Of a DNA stretch of 64,000 bases, positions 23,066 to 34,670 are shown in pieces. Where the stretch lies: NCBI GenBank assembly GCA_039881045.1, contig JAYWVB010000028.1:62001-126000 (forward strand), given 5' to 3'. The stretch comes from Chaetomium olivaceum. Taxonomy: Eukaryota > Ascomycota > Sordariomycetes > Sordariales > Chaetomiaceae. The translations under genes and the position numbers were made by a program. The notes below the pieces were generated by a model. The model saw only the letters and a list, made by a program, of their open reading frames with translations, was not told the DNA's origin and did no database searches. Position 1 is the stretch's first letter, and each line of letters begins with the position of its first letter.

Positions 23066-25767
23066 GGGGCAGCACCGCGGAAACAACTGGTCATGTTGCA
23101 TGTTTTCTGCTATCAAGCCGATCCACCTGTCCGAGAAATCCAGTCCCGCGACCGAGATATATCGTAGGTGCCGTCGTCGACCCAGTCCCTTTAGCCAAGC
23201 AGCCCTTCTTCCCGTGATATCCCGCTCTTGAGAATATACCCGGCCCAGCCTCTTGGATCAGTAGCCACGTCAAGTCTCTCCGCACTTCAATTTGAGCCGC
23301 CTCCCAACGACAAGCCACGAAAGAAATAGCTGGCTGGAGTTAAGATGCCGGCAGTCCACCCAGAGAGCGGCGGGGTTAAGCTCGGCAACTGTCAATTGGG
23401 CGTTCGGTCCCAAGGCTCGGTGGGCGTCTGATATCCGGGGAAAGTCTGCACGGCAAAGAGGCAGCTTATGAAGAGCTGACCAAAAGTGATGGTGGGGAGC
23501 AAACCGCACACATTGGGATCCAAGCTGATTAAGACGCAGCAGCAACAAACGGCGTGTGGCAATATTACAGACTGCAGCACAAAGCGTGGTAACACGTCAT
23601 GTGTCCTGTCAGGTTCAAGTTCCAGCAAGAGAACAAGGAAGTTGAGAAGGATCCAGGAAGCGAATGATGTTTGGGCACCACCAACTTTTGGGGCCTGCTG
23701 CGGCTTCCGCTCTCGTCACTTGACGGTCACTGGACAGTAGCGAACAGTCAATCCGACGTTGCTTGGTTCTTGGAGAGCCTAGACAAAGCGCCGCGCTCGG
23801 GAGCGAGCCGAGCGACATATCGGAAACGGCTTAAGGGTTCCAAGGCGGTATTTCCAAGAGGTACCATGCGTGCGCTTGCTTGGACATGGAAGGTGTACCC
23901 CTCCCCCCCTTCAGTGTCGAGGGGAGCAGCAGATGAGATGGGAAAGTGCCAAACCTTCCACAAAGAGAAATTCCACACGGGACTGGCCGGTTCCCTTCTT
24001 CGGCCAGAGCGAAAAAAAGGGGCCACGGCCCATCCGACGCTACCGACCGCTGGACGATGGCAGGCTTGGTCATGTTCATGTCATTTCGTCTGGCTCTGCG
24101 GGAGGCTGCGGGAGCCTGACGACGTTGCGCGCGGTGGAGGTAGCTGGCAGCGCCGAGGCCCAACCGCTGCGGGAGCTGCCCGTCAGCTGGGCCCGCGGGT
24201 TGCGGTGAGCGGGATGTCGAGCAGATTGGGGGTCCTTTGGGCGCATTGTGTCGAATAGGCAGGCCGAAACGGACAGGAGGTCAGTGAAGTCGGTGGAAGG
24301 GACTCTGCAGAACAAGGGGATGGTACGCGGCGGTGGGTTCCGATGAGCTATTCTTAGTATATAAGGGCCACGTTTTATTCCTGCAGCGACCCAATTCATT
24401 AGTTTCTCAGGCTTACCGATCTGGGATCCATGGTTACGTGCCGTCGACAAGCGAGTTGTTGCAGTCGGGTTTGTGCGCCGGATTTCGTGATCGGGACGTA
24501 GCGTGCTAGCGGCTCGCGGGGGAGGGCCTAGGTCCGGGCCTCGATAGGTAGGCGAGTTAGCGAGTTGGTGAGAACTTGTGGGAGGCTGACAGGCCCAATC
24601 TGTGATCCGGCATCAGCCAAGCGTAATAACGAGCACGCCTCCGAGATGCGAGTGTGTGTGTGAGCAAGGACCGGCGATAGGTAACCAATACGCTGCCGCA
24701 GAATGTACCAAGTGACATCCATGTGAGGCGGAAGAATGTGGGGGAGACTCGGAGCAATACTACCCAAGCATGGATGCAAAACGTGAGGTCTCACAGGCCC
24801 TGGTGATAGGGGGATTTTTGAGACGGATCACCGAAGGACCCTCCAAGTGCCTTAATCCCAGACACAGAGAGGAACTCGAAACAAAACGTGAGCTGATCAT
24901 TCTCAACTCGTTCGGAGAGCTGCCGGTCCAAGAACTGGCGGCCAATGCAGCAGATCAGACATTCCGGGGAGAGATAAAACGTGATAAAATTAGAAAGGTA
25001 AAGGAGGGGAAAAATAAAAATAAAAAAGATAGGTAAACAGATTGGGAAGTACATGTTCCAAGACACTTCTTCGGAGTTTCTTCTGTGTCGGTTCCAGGTT
25101 ATTTTCGCTTTGGAGGGGCACAAAGGGCATGCGAACTGCTGCTAGTGAGTGTGGTCGCTGAATTTAGCAGGGGTGCTGCTGGGCTCGCAGGTCCGGGTAC
25201 TTGGGACACAATGAGAAACAGTTCACCAAGCCTGAGGTTGTTCCTTCCCCGATCATTCATACCAGTCATCAATGATAATTGCCTTTATCCATTATTAATA
25301 ATCATCCTCAATGCGGCTTGATAACCCAACAAACCTCCCCTCTTCTTTATACTCGGTGTATTTTCCGTAGCCAGTCATTATTAACACAACCAAATCAGCC
25401 CAAGCCAGTGACAGTGACCACTTAAACACCATGAGCACTTGGGTTGGCCCTAGTGACTACACGGTAAATTCTCACCATTCCTACATCGCAAACGCGAATT
25501 CATAGAAGAGTTGAGTAATCTTTACAGTGCACCTGTATCTCTCGGCGTATTGCTCGTTCTTTCACAAACAAACCTAGTTTGTATATAGCTGGCTAGATCT
25601 CAATCACACAGACATGGATTTATCACAAACCAACCTTGCCCCAAGACTAGGCGGAGCCCATAACTTGACAGCCTCACAACAACTGACTCGCCATCTCAAG
25701 CCACGACAACCCAACAACTTCAACAAAAACGGGACACAGTCCATAGCCGAGGTATACGCAAACATCG
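23066..25767. other. gene-free divergent region, 2.7 kb
   Basis: Contains the upstream regions of the 2EXR gene (minus) and the F-box-like gene (plus). Several long frames exist but overlap each other and show no recognisable motif. An A-rich tract occurs at about 25005-25035. Nothing else supported. Confidence 0.4.
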
Positions 25768-27535
25768 ATGGCAGCGGATAATAAAATCAGCGGCCTTCCC
25801 GGCATCTTGCGCCTCACTCCCGAGGTGCGACGCGAGATCTACCTCTACGCTGGAGTAGAGTGCAACACAGGATACGGCTACTATTTCATGAGAGTGCCCG
25901 GCGTCTACAATCTAGGCGAATCGGTTGTCGAGGCGCAGCGCGAGATTGGCTCAGGCTTCAAAACATTCTACGGCTTGCTGCTCTCTTGTCGGACCATCTA
26001 CACCGAAGCATCAGCCCTCCTGTATTCGAAAAATCGCTTTGTCGTCCGTTACCACTCCCGCTGGTGTCTCGCGCCCCTGCGTGCTCTGACCCCTCACGCG
26101 CTGGCCCATCTGGGCAATCTCAACGTCATCCTTACCCAAACCTCATGTCACGAACAGGTGACCGGGGATCGGGGCATCGGCATATGCTGCGGCGACGGCG
26201 GGTCCTGCTACTATGCACACGACCACAACCTTCCCCTCGACAAATCGGATGCGCAGTCTGAGGCTATTCTTGCAGAATGGAACACAACTGTTGCCTATCT
26301 CGCAGCACACATCACTCCAGGACAGCTCGAGCTGAACTTGGTCTGCGATGTGCACCACACGAACCTCAAGACAGCCAAACTCGTGCTGGAAGGCCTCCGC
26401 TTGTTGCCGCGGCTGAAAGATTGCCATGTTCGACTCTGCGGTACTCGTGAGCCCCAGCTTTACCAGCTGGCCCAGGATGCTGTTCTCCAGGCCCGCGGTA
26501 TCCTAGCGTCCGATCATCCGGTGGCGTCTTCGGCTTCTACTAAGCCTCGTCTTATCAACCTCCCCCGCGAGATACTACTTCGTATTCTCGAGTATACCGA
26601 CCTCGTCACGCCTCATAAAGAAGTCATGTGGAGGCAAACATCGCGTGGCTATTACATCGAAAGCGCCCCATGCTATAAACTGATGGGCCAAGCTTGCCCG
26701 CCGCAATTCCACCACGGATGTCAGTTTGTCCAATGCTGGGACACGGCATGGCCGTATCCATCCAACGGCTGTTTCTGCCGCCAGCGACACTCGGCTGCAT
26801 CGTCACGGTGCAGATGCTGGGCGCCGCCGACCCCGTTGTTCCTCGTCTGCCGGGCTCTCTACCCGGAGGCGAACCGAGTCTTCTACAGCGAAAACCGCTT
26901 CATCGTCATCGAGACTCCGTTTTCCAATCCTTACATGCCTTGGCCGCAGGGTGACTACCCGTACAACCAATTCGCTGCTAGCCAGTTCTTGCGGCGCGTC
27001 GTCCCCCGCCACTGCCTTCAATACATCCGCTTCCTCGAGCTGGTGTTTTCCCCCTTCAACCATCTAAGTAAGCCACGCGACGGGCATCCCGCGCTAGAGA
27101 GCTGGTACGAGACCTTCGCCTGGGTCAAGCCGCAGCTCAACCTCCCAGGCTTGACCCTGCGTGTTGTCGTGCCGGACAGCGGCGGATGAGGGGCCGGAGG
27201 GGAGCTGGGACATGACGGAAGCTCAGGGTATTGACGTCCTGACCGCCTATCAGTCGATTATACTCCCTGTGCAGCTTCTGGACCCGGCGAGTGACCTTGG
27301 CCTGGCACGGTTCTATGCCGAGCTGGCATGGCCGTTCCAATGGACAGGGGCGGCGCGGCGCAAGCAAAAGCAGAAGGGGGGCAAGGAGTGGCTGAAGTCC
27401 AAAGACCAGGAGCTGAAAGTATGGGCCGAAGAATATATCATGGGAGAGAGGTACGAGCGTGTCCACGCCGCGGGTAATGAACCGCAGGCGAGCCTCTGGA
27501 CGTGGGCTTGTCTTTCTCATGTCTGCTACCACTGA
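25768..27535 (+). CDS. F-box-like protein with two internal units; phase break near the C-terminus
   Basis: Starts MAADNKISGLPGIL at 25768. Unit one (residues about 10-95) has LRLTPEVRREIYLYAG and LLLSCRTIYTEASALLYSKN; unit two (about 263-400) has INLPREILLRILEY and LFLVCRALYPEANRVFYSEN. This is the F-box-like arrangement of an LPxEI helix followed by a C-R-x-(I/L)-Y-x-E-A motif, present twice. Cys-rich inserts (CCGDGGSCYY and CFCRQRH...CRCW) occur in each half. The first frame stops at 27187, but coding character clearly continues in another phase: MTEAQGIDVLTAYQSIILP to ELKVWAEEYIMGERYERV, ending at 27535. The step near 27175-27200 equals one extra or two missing bases. F-box-like proteins may serve as SCF substrate adaptors; no partner can be read here. 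Confidence 0.7.
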
Positions 27536-27720
27536 GGGATTGGTACATTTCCATGACCAAGATAGACAGCGAAAGTTCTGAGTGGGTAAATGCCCGGGCA
27601 GTTTTCTTGTTTGTGTAGGATGTTAGACATAGGATAATTACTTTTATGTATGAGTTTCACATGTATCAACAGCGCATGGTAGAGTACAGTATCGTTCGCT
27701 AAAATGTCCTGGTGTCATAA

Positions 27721-30430
27721 CTAGAACCTGCTTTGTAGTCTTCGCTCATCCCGCAAGTAGATCAGGTGCTCCACGACATCCTTCAGGGGAATGAGGCTTC
27801 CCTTTGCATGGGTCGCGGCATCATCGCGGTTGCGAACATTGACACTGCGGGATTCTTCCTCCTCCGCCCCAATAACTGCAAGTGGAAACAAGGTTAGCCT
27901 CAGTATAACTGTGCCAGACAGATGAGGCAGGCGTCTTACCAAATATGAAGTTATACTGCTCAAGTTGGCCTGAGTGGATCTTCTTTTTGAGCGTATTGCT
28001 GCTCAAGTTGGCATCGACGTAGAGACCACGCTCCCGGAGCAGACCCCTGACCACTTCTGCATAGTCGTTGACGGCTGGCATGATGGGGATCACAAGCACC
28101 TGGCGAGGACTGAGCCAAAACGGCCACTTCCCGCCGAAATGATGTTCAACCAGCACACCAAACATCCTCTCGAAACTCCCGAACACCGCGCGACAGATCA
28201 TCACCGGCCGAGCATAGCCCGCGGGCAGGTCTTCCTCGGAATATTGGTCGACAGAGCCTGGCGCGGCGGTATCCCCTTTTACGTAGCGGAGCTTAAAGCG
28301 CCGGGGTAGGTTGAAGTCGAGCTGGATGGTTCCGCACTGGTGCTCGCGCTGCAGGGCGTCGGTGAGTTCGATGTCGATCTTGGGACCATAGAAGGCACCG
28401 TCGCCGGGCTTTTCTTCCCATGACGTGCCCAGTGAGTTGGTGAGTTTGTCAAGGGCACCCTTGAGCTTGGACTCGGTCTCGTCCCAGACGCTAAATTCTC
28501 CAATGGACTTCTCGGGTCTGGTGGAGAGCTTGATCTTGAAGGAGAAGCCGCAGATACCGTATACGCTGTTGAGGAAGTCGGAGATGCCATCTATCTCAGA
28601 ACTAACCTACGACGATCAGTATGACCGGAAAGACTAGGAGGTTTTATAACATATCCATACCTGCTCCGGTGTGCAGAAGATGTGTGCGTCGTCTTGCACG
28701 AAACGCCGCACTCTTGTCAGGCCAGCGAGAGCACCCGAGAACTCGTTTCGATGGACCACCCCAAAATCTGCCATCCGCCACGGCAAGTCCTTGTAGGAAA
28801 CGTCGGAATGCGCAAAGATCTTGCAGTGCCCTGGGCAGTTCATGGGTTTTAGCCCGTACTGCTCCTTTTCGATCTCGAAGGTGAACATGTCTAGTATCAT
28901 CCGGCGTCAGTGGGATACAAAACAAGCACACACGGTTCACACTCTTACCCTCTGCGTAGTGATCCCAATGTCCAGAAGCCTTCCACAGATCCGCCTTGTA
29001 CATATTGGGCGTGATGACCTCGTCGTAACCGCGCTTCCGGTATTCTTGCCGGAGCAGGTCAAGCATGGCGTTGTAGATCCTAGTGCCACGGGACAGGAAG
29101 AAGCACGAGCCTGGGGAGACGGAGTCGAAGAAAAAGAGCTTTTGGTCTGCCCCAATCTTTCGGTGATTTCTCTTGGCGGCTTCCGCTAGGAAATGGTGGT
29201 AGTCCACCAATTGCTGTTTTTCTGGGAAAGAGATGCCCGCAACCCGTTGAAGGGACTCGTTCTTCTGGTCACCGAGCCAGTAGGCTGATCCTATCTATTT
29301 GACTGTTAGTTCTAAGGAGCAGTGTGGAACGGATTGGCTTAAACGAGTCAACGGTGGCAGTCAGTGAGTGATTGAAACATACCCGAAGGACCGAAAAGGC
29401 CTTGATCTTCCCGGTGTGCTGTACATGGGGCCCTCGGCAGAGATCGATCAGAGGGCCGCATCGGTATACTGTGCTGCTCCCGCCATCGGGGACTAGTTGC
29501 TCAATAAAGTGAAGGTTGTATGGACTGTACTCAAACATTTTGATAAGATCGGCCTTGGACATGACGAGACGCTGGAAGCGCTGTTTCTCATTGATGATGG
29601 ACTTCGAGAGCTTCTTAAGGATGGACTTTTTTGACTCCTAAATGCCTATTGATATTGTTCAAAGTCAGTCAAATTTATGATAGATAGCTAGACAACACGA
29701 AAACAATCTACCGATCTAGGTTGCCCATGTCGTAGTAAAAGCCGGGCGGGTCGGTGGTGGGAGGGCCATTGCATAGGTGACAGCCGAAGCACTTCTCTGC
29801 GGCTTCTCCGAGGATATGCGCGCTCGAGTGCCAAAACTCTTTCTTGGCTATAGAAATGTAAGAGTCGATGCCCTGAGCACGATAGTATTTGTGGAAGGGG
29901 TTACACACCTTCCGGGTGGCTGAAGTCAAGTAATTCCAGCTTGCAGTTTTGCTCAAGTGGCCGGTCGAGATCCCAGAGCTCACCATCCACCACTGAAATG
30001 ACGGTATTGTTAAACAAGGACTTTGATATCGAGCTAGCAACACTTGCTGGTGTAGTCTCCCATGATTTTCCGCTCTTCACTGCGCCATCGACTAGTGTAA
30101 TCGAAATCTCGTCCCGGGGTTTCGCTACCAGTAGAACAAATGTCGGTCAGTGTCTTGAATGCCACGCTCCAGAAGCCAGTTTCATTAAACTGACATTCGA
30201 GTTTGGCCGTATATGCCGAGAGTTGGTCGAAAATGTCAATGCGATGTTGGATGAGCTCGGGCTGCGTGTCAGTCTAGACAAACGTGGTCGCTCTTGGTCA
30301 GTATCATATGGTCAAACAACGCAAAAGATAATCCAAATACCTTCGACCCGTCACTCTGGCTGGGTTGGGAAGCGACGGCTTCACCCGAAGGCGCCGTGAC
30401 GGCCGGCTGGCCCGCAACAGGTTCGCTCAT
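27721..30430 (-). CDS. threonyl-tRNA synthetase
   Basis: Charges tRNA-Thr with threonine. Nine exons, complement of 30341-30430, 30195-30273, 29909-30124, 29712-29847, 29383-29637, 28949-29294, 28661-28890, 27940-28606 and 27721-27875, about 724 aa. Domains in order: TGS-like N1 (ISITLVDGAVKSGKSWE), editing N2 with WHSSAH and DLCRGPH, class II core with GTRIYNAM (motif 1 region), NCPGHC, VVHRNEFSGAL and RFVQDDAHIF (motif 2), GKWPFWLSPRQV (motif 3 region), and an anticodon-binding domain ending VRNRDDAATHAKGSLIPL. Two oddities: exons 4 and 5 join only if one base is missing at 29637 (CG|GAG where CG|GGAG is needed), and the zinc ligand His in the conserved VMIHRA motif is Cys (codon TGT, 28193-28195). 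No mitochondrial presequence is evident (starts MSEPVAGQPAV). Confidence 0.9.
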
Positions 30431-31896
30431 GGTGCCGCTTGGTCCCACAATATCCTCTGCCGTTGTCAAGAAAATGGTGGACGACGATGTGTGTTTCCTC
30501 AATCTGGGGAAACCAACGCGGGAAAGTTGTTGGCCGCTGTGAGTCACTTGGGTGAGTCAAGATGACTATCAGGGACGGTGCCTTTCTCTCTCAGCTTTAC
30601 TAGGGAGTGTTGACGAATACGGATTACATTACTATTGGTAACGTCGCTAACATCCCGTGCGGTCGGACAGATATAGGATTAAAATACGGCTAATCATCAG
30701 TTGTATTTGAGTGCCAGTGAGCTGCTCAAACTCCCCCGAGTTGAGAGTTAGGTGGTAGGTTGACAACTTGAACAACTTCAACACCTTCTGATAAAGATAC
30801 AAAGTACATAGTGAGCACTTAGTCTAAGCGGCACCTGACAATGGTAGAATGAGACATCAAGTTTAGCTTTAATTATGCCTCTTCTTTTATGCTCTTTCTT
30901 CGGTATATTGTACGGGTTTTCCTTTCTCTGCGGTAACCTCACCCAGTTGTTGGCGAGCAGTTGATGCGGGCTCAGCTTGACAGACTTGCCGATGGCCTTC
31001 CTAGAAGCTAAAACCCGACTGCTACATAGCAGAGTCAGTCGTACTAGCCTGATAGAAATTCCTGATAATGCTGCATCTATCACCGAACCGTAGGATGATC
31101 CAGTTTCGAGTCGTGTACCGTGCAAATAGCTGAGAATGGTGTAAGCCGATGTTGATGAGTCCCCGATGTCAAACCAACCGGACTTCAAAAAGCTGCGATA
31201 CCCCGCAATACAAGAAAAAGGTAGGGTCGTCTTCAAGTGGGAAAACGCTCTGTCGGTTCAAAGATCATCCCGATTTTCCAAATTCATAGAAAAGGCCATT
31301 TACCTTAGGCCGGTGGCGCGCTACGGTAGGTTTTGGAGTCGTTGAGCAACGTTGAAACAGTTGGACATGTGTCCATCAGGTTGATGTTGCTGCGGGACGG
31401 CCGAAACGGGAGCGGGAGCTTTGCGACATTTCTCCGGGATTACCCGGGGAACCAGGGCACGAGCAAAGTCAGGGAAGAGCAGTCCAGTTCGGAGATGTGG
31501 GGTTAATCACTGGGCAAACGCCACCCCAAAAATCGGGATATCGAAGCAGGGTGTTGATCGATCAGAATCCGATCCATGAGGAATGTCGAGAAAGGCGCTT
31601 GTTGTTGACGTGACCCTTTGAGCTTTGCAACAGTTTGGGCTTTTTGGTTGTTGCGGGTGGGGTTGCTCGGGAGGCTTTGGTCGAGCAGAATTCTCTCGGT
31701 TTGATGATTGGCTCTTGCTGAGCTCGGGACCCGCCCGCCTCTCCAACCAAGGCCTGCCAGCCCTTCTTGACAATTTTGCTCGCTCTGGCTCCCCCAAACT
31801 TCCATCAACCTCTCGTCTCCATCTCCTCTCAACGCAATTGCAACTTGATTGCAATTGTTCACCCTCATCACCAGAGGCGACACATACCTGGAAAAG
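30431..31896. promoter_or_regulatory. divergent region between ThrRS and atp1
   Basis: 1.47 kb separating two divergently transcribed housekeeping genes, so it must hold both promoters. No coding frame is credible. The 130 bp before atp1 is pyrimidine-rich (TCTCCATCTCCTCTC), as is common at fungal transcription starts. Confidence 0.45.
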
Positions 31897-34670
31897 ATGT
31901 TCCGGAACGCCCTCCGACAGAGCACACGCGCCGTCGGCGCCCTCTCTGCCTCGAGCAGAGTGGCTGCAGTGAGTGCACCACACCTCCGCACGTCCGAACC
32001 CGACCTCAATCCCATCGACCGGTGCTCGGATCCAGTCTCAATCGGCCCTGCACGCACCCGGGAAGCTCAATTGAGCTCTTTTTCGGCTGCGCATGGGCGT
32101 TGGGCGAGCATCGGGAGCTGGATGAGAGCTGCTCGATTTGTCTTTGCGCTTTTGGCGCGATGCTCGGTTTTCGGTTAGGCTAACGAGATCCCGGCAGCGA
32201 AATGCCGCACCTATCGTTTCGGCCCTCCAAACCCGCACATACGCCGAAGCGAAGGCCTCGCCCACCGAGGTCTCGTCCATTCTCGAGCAGAGAATCCGCG
32301 GCGTCCAGGAGGAGTCCGGCCTTGCCGAGACTGGCCGCGTCCTGTCTGTCGGGTACGTTTCTAACGCAAGGGAGTCTTGGCGGTGGACAACACATGGACC
32401 CGACGGCACGGATATCAATGCTCGGGCCGGGTTGTCGTCGCATGGTGCGATGGGCATGGATTGAGATGGCAATACGTGGAATTGCGATGCTGACTGGACA
32501 CTGATAGTGATGGTATCGCCCGTGTGCACGGCATGGCCAACGTCCAGGCCGAGGAGCTTGTCGAGTAGGTTTCAGTCCCCTTGTTACTTCCCTACATGTA
32601 GCTAACACCCTGCAGGTTCGCCTCTGGCGTCAAGGGCATGTGCATGAACCTCGAGGCCGGCCAGGTCGGTGTGGTGCTTTTCGGTTCCGATCGTCTCGTC
32701 AAGGAGGGCGAGACTGTCAAGCGTACCGGCGAAATTGTGAGTTGACAGCATGAGCTATTGCTTGCTGCCGTAGCATACTGACCGCCCTAGGTCGATGTTC
32801 CCGTCGGTCCTGAGCTGCTCGGCCGTGTCGTCGATGCTCTCGGCAACCCCATCGACGGCAAGGGTCCCCTCAACACCAAGGAGAAGCGCCGTGCCCAGCT
32901 CAAGGCCCCCGGCATTCTCCCCCGCAAGTCCGTCAACCAGCCCGTGCAGACCGGTCTCAAGTCTGTCGACGCCATGGTCCCCATTGGCCGTGGCCAGCGT
33001 GAGTTGATCATTGGTGATCGTCAGACCGGCAAGACTGCCGTCGGCCTAGACACCATCCTCAACCAGAAGCGGTGGAACAACAGCAACGACGAGACCAAGA
33101 AGCTCTACTGCGTCTACGTCGCCGTCGGCCAGAAGCGCTCCACCGTCGCTCAACTCGTCAAGACCCTCGAGGAGAACGACGCCATGAAGTACTCGATCAT
33201 CGTCGCCGCCACTGCCTCCGAAGCCGCCCCCCTGCAATACATTGCTCCCTTCACCGGTACGTTTTCTCCCTAATCTTTCGTGGTGCTTACCCCGCCTTGC
33301 TCCTTCCTCGTGTCTCTGTCTTCGGTTTGCCAGCCACCCCATGGCAAAAAAGGCCGGACTCGAGTGTGAAAACTCGAGTTGTAGGAACGAAATAACAGTT
33401 TCGGAAGTCCAAAGAAGCTATTTTCTTGACCGGATTTACATTTTTTTTTTTACTCGGTTTCTATTCTTATCCCTTTGCCCCATCTGTTCTTTTTATCCTT
33501 TTCCTCCATCTCTTCGTCTAATCCCTTTTCTTTATCTCTTTTCTCCATCTCTTCTCTTATCACCTTTCCCGATCTCTTTTTCTTTTCTTTTTTTGTCTAA
33601 TCTCTTTTTCTTTTGGACTTCGGCTTCTTTTGGCCAGACGGTGGGCAATGGAATGGACACACACATGAGGAAGGTGCAAAGTGGGGCACGTGCACGGGCC
33701 TTGTGTGTCGCGACTCCACCGGATACCTCCGTCGTGGATGTCGCGACAATCGGATGCCTCGACGTTGCGACACAATCGCAAATGTCTTGATCTTGTCGCT
33801 AATCTGTTTCACGATACGTAGGGGCGAGCATAGGGGAGTGGTTCCGAGATAATGGAAAGCACTCGCTGGTCATCTTCGACGATCTGTCGAAGCAGGCCGT
33901 TGCTTACCGTCAGATGTCTCTGCTGCTCCGTCGTCCCCCCGGACGCGAGGCGTACCCTGGTGACGTCTTCTACCTCCACTCTCGTCTGCTCGAGCGTGCG
34001 GCCAAGATGAGCGACAAGCACGGCGGCGGCTCCATGACTGCCCTGCCCATCATTGAGACCCAGGGTGGTGATGTGTCTGCCTACATTCCCACCAACGTCA
34101 TTTCCATCACTGATGGCCAGATCTTCTTGGAGGCTGAGCTCTTCTACAAGGGTATCCGCCCAGCCATCAACGTCGGTCTGTCCGTGTCTCGTGTCGGTTC
34201 CGCCGCCCAGCTCAAGGCCATGAAGCAAGTCGCCGGTTCTCTGAAGCTCTTCTTGGCCCAGTACCGTGAGGTCGCTGCTTTCGCCCAGTTCGGCTCTGAT
34301 CTTGATGCTGCCACCAAGCAGACCCTCGCTCGTGGTGAGCGGGTAAGTTTGGCCGCCCCTAACTCTTGATGCCGCTACGTGATGGTGCTGACGTTATCAC
34401 CTACAGTTGACCGAGCTCCTCAAGCAGAAGCAGTACTCTCCGTACGCCGTCAACGAGATGGTTCCCATCATCTTCGCCGGTGTCAACGGTTACCTCGACT
34501 CCGTCCCCGTCGACAAGATCCTCCAGTGGGAGGCTGACTTCCTTGCCCACCTCAAGACCAACGAGGCCGATGTCCTGGCCACGATCGACAAGGAGGGCGC
34601 CATCAGCAAGGAGCTCGAGGCGCGGTTGAAGGAGATCGTCCCGGCCTTCATCAAGAGCTTCCTGGGTTAA
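31897..34670 (+). CDS. atp1: mitochondrial F1F0 ATP synthase alpha subunit
   Basis: Non-catalytic nucleotide-binding subunit of the F1 head in the mitochondrial matrix. Seven exons, 31897-31968, 32198-32352, 32508-32564, 32616-32736, 32791-33256, 33822-34342 and 34407-34670; the spliced product is 551 aa, which I recall as the usual length in filamentous fungi. The N-terminus MFRNALRQSTRAVGALSASS is a matrix-targeting presequence. Visible hallmarks: GVVLFGSDRLVKEGETV, P-loop GDRQTGKTAV, QLVKTLEENDAMKYSII, SLLLRRPPGREAYPGDVFYL and the C-terminal YSPYAVNEM. Intron sizes are 229, 155, 51, 54, 565 and 64 nt; the fifth is unusually long and contains a pyrimidine-rich degenerate tandem tract. All junctions keep frame, so this gene shows no sequence error. 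Confidence 0.97.
33429..33614. repeat. pyrimidine-rich degenerate tandem tract in atp1 intron 5
   Basis: About 185 nt of almost pure T/C on the sense strand, built from loose repeats of an ATCTCTTTTCTCC-like unit and including T10 near 33441-33450. It lies inside the 565-nt intron, well upstream of the 3' splice site at 33821. Confidence 0.75.

Noticed and set aside
23671..24258. 195-codon plus-strand frame in the 23-25.8 kb gap
   Set aside because: Competes with several overlapping frames on both strands and lacks any recognisable domain or intron structure.
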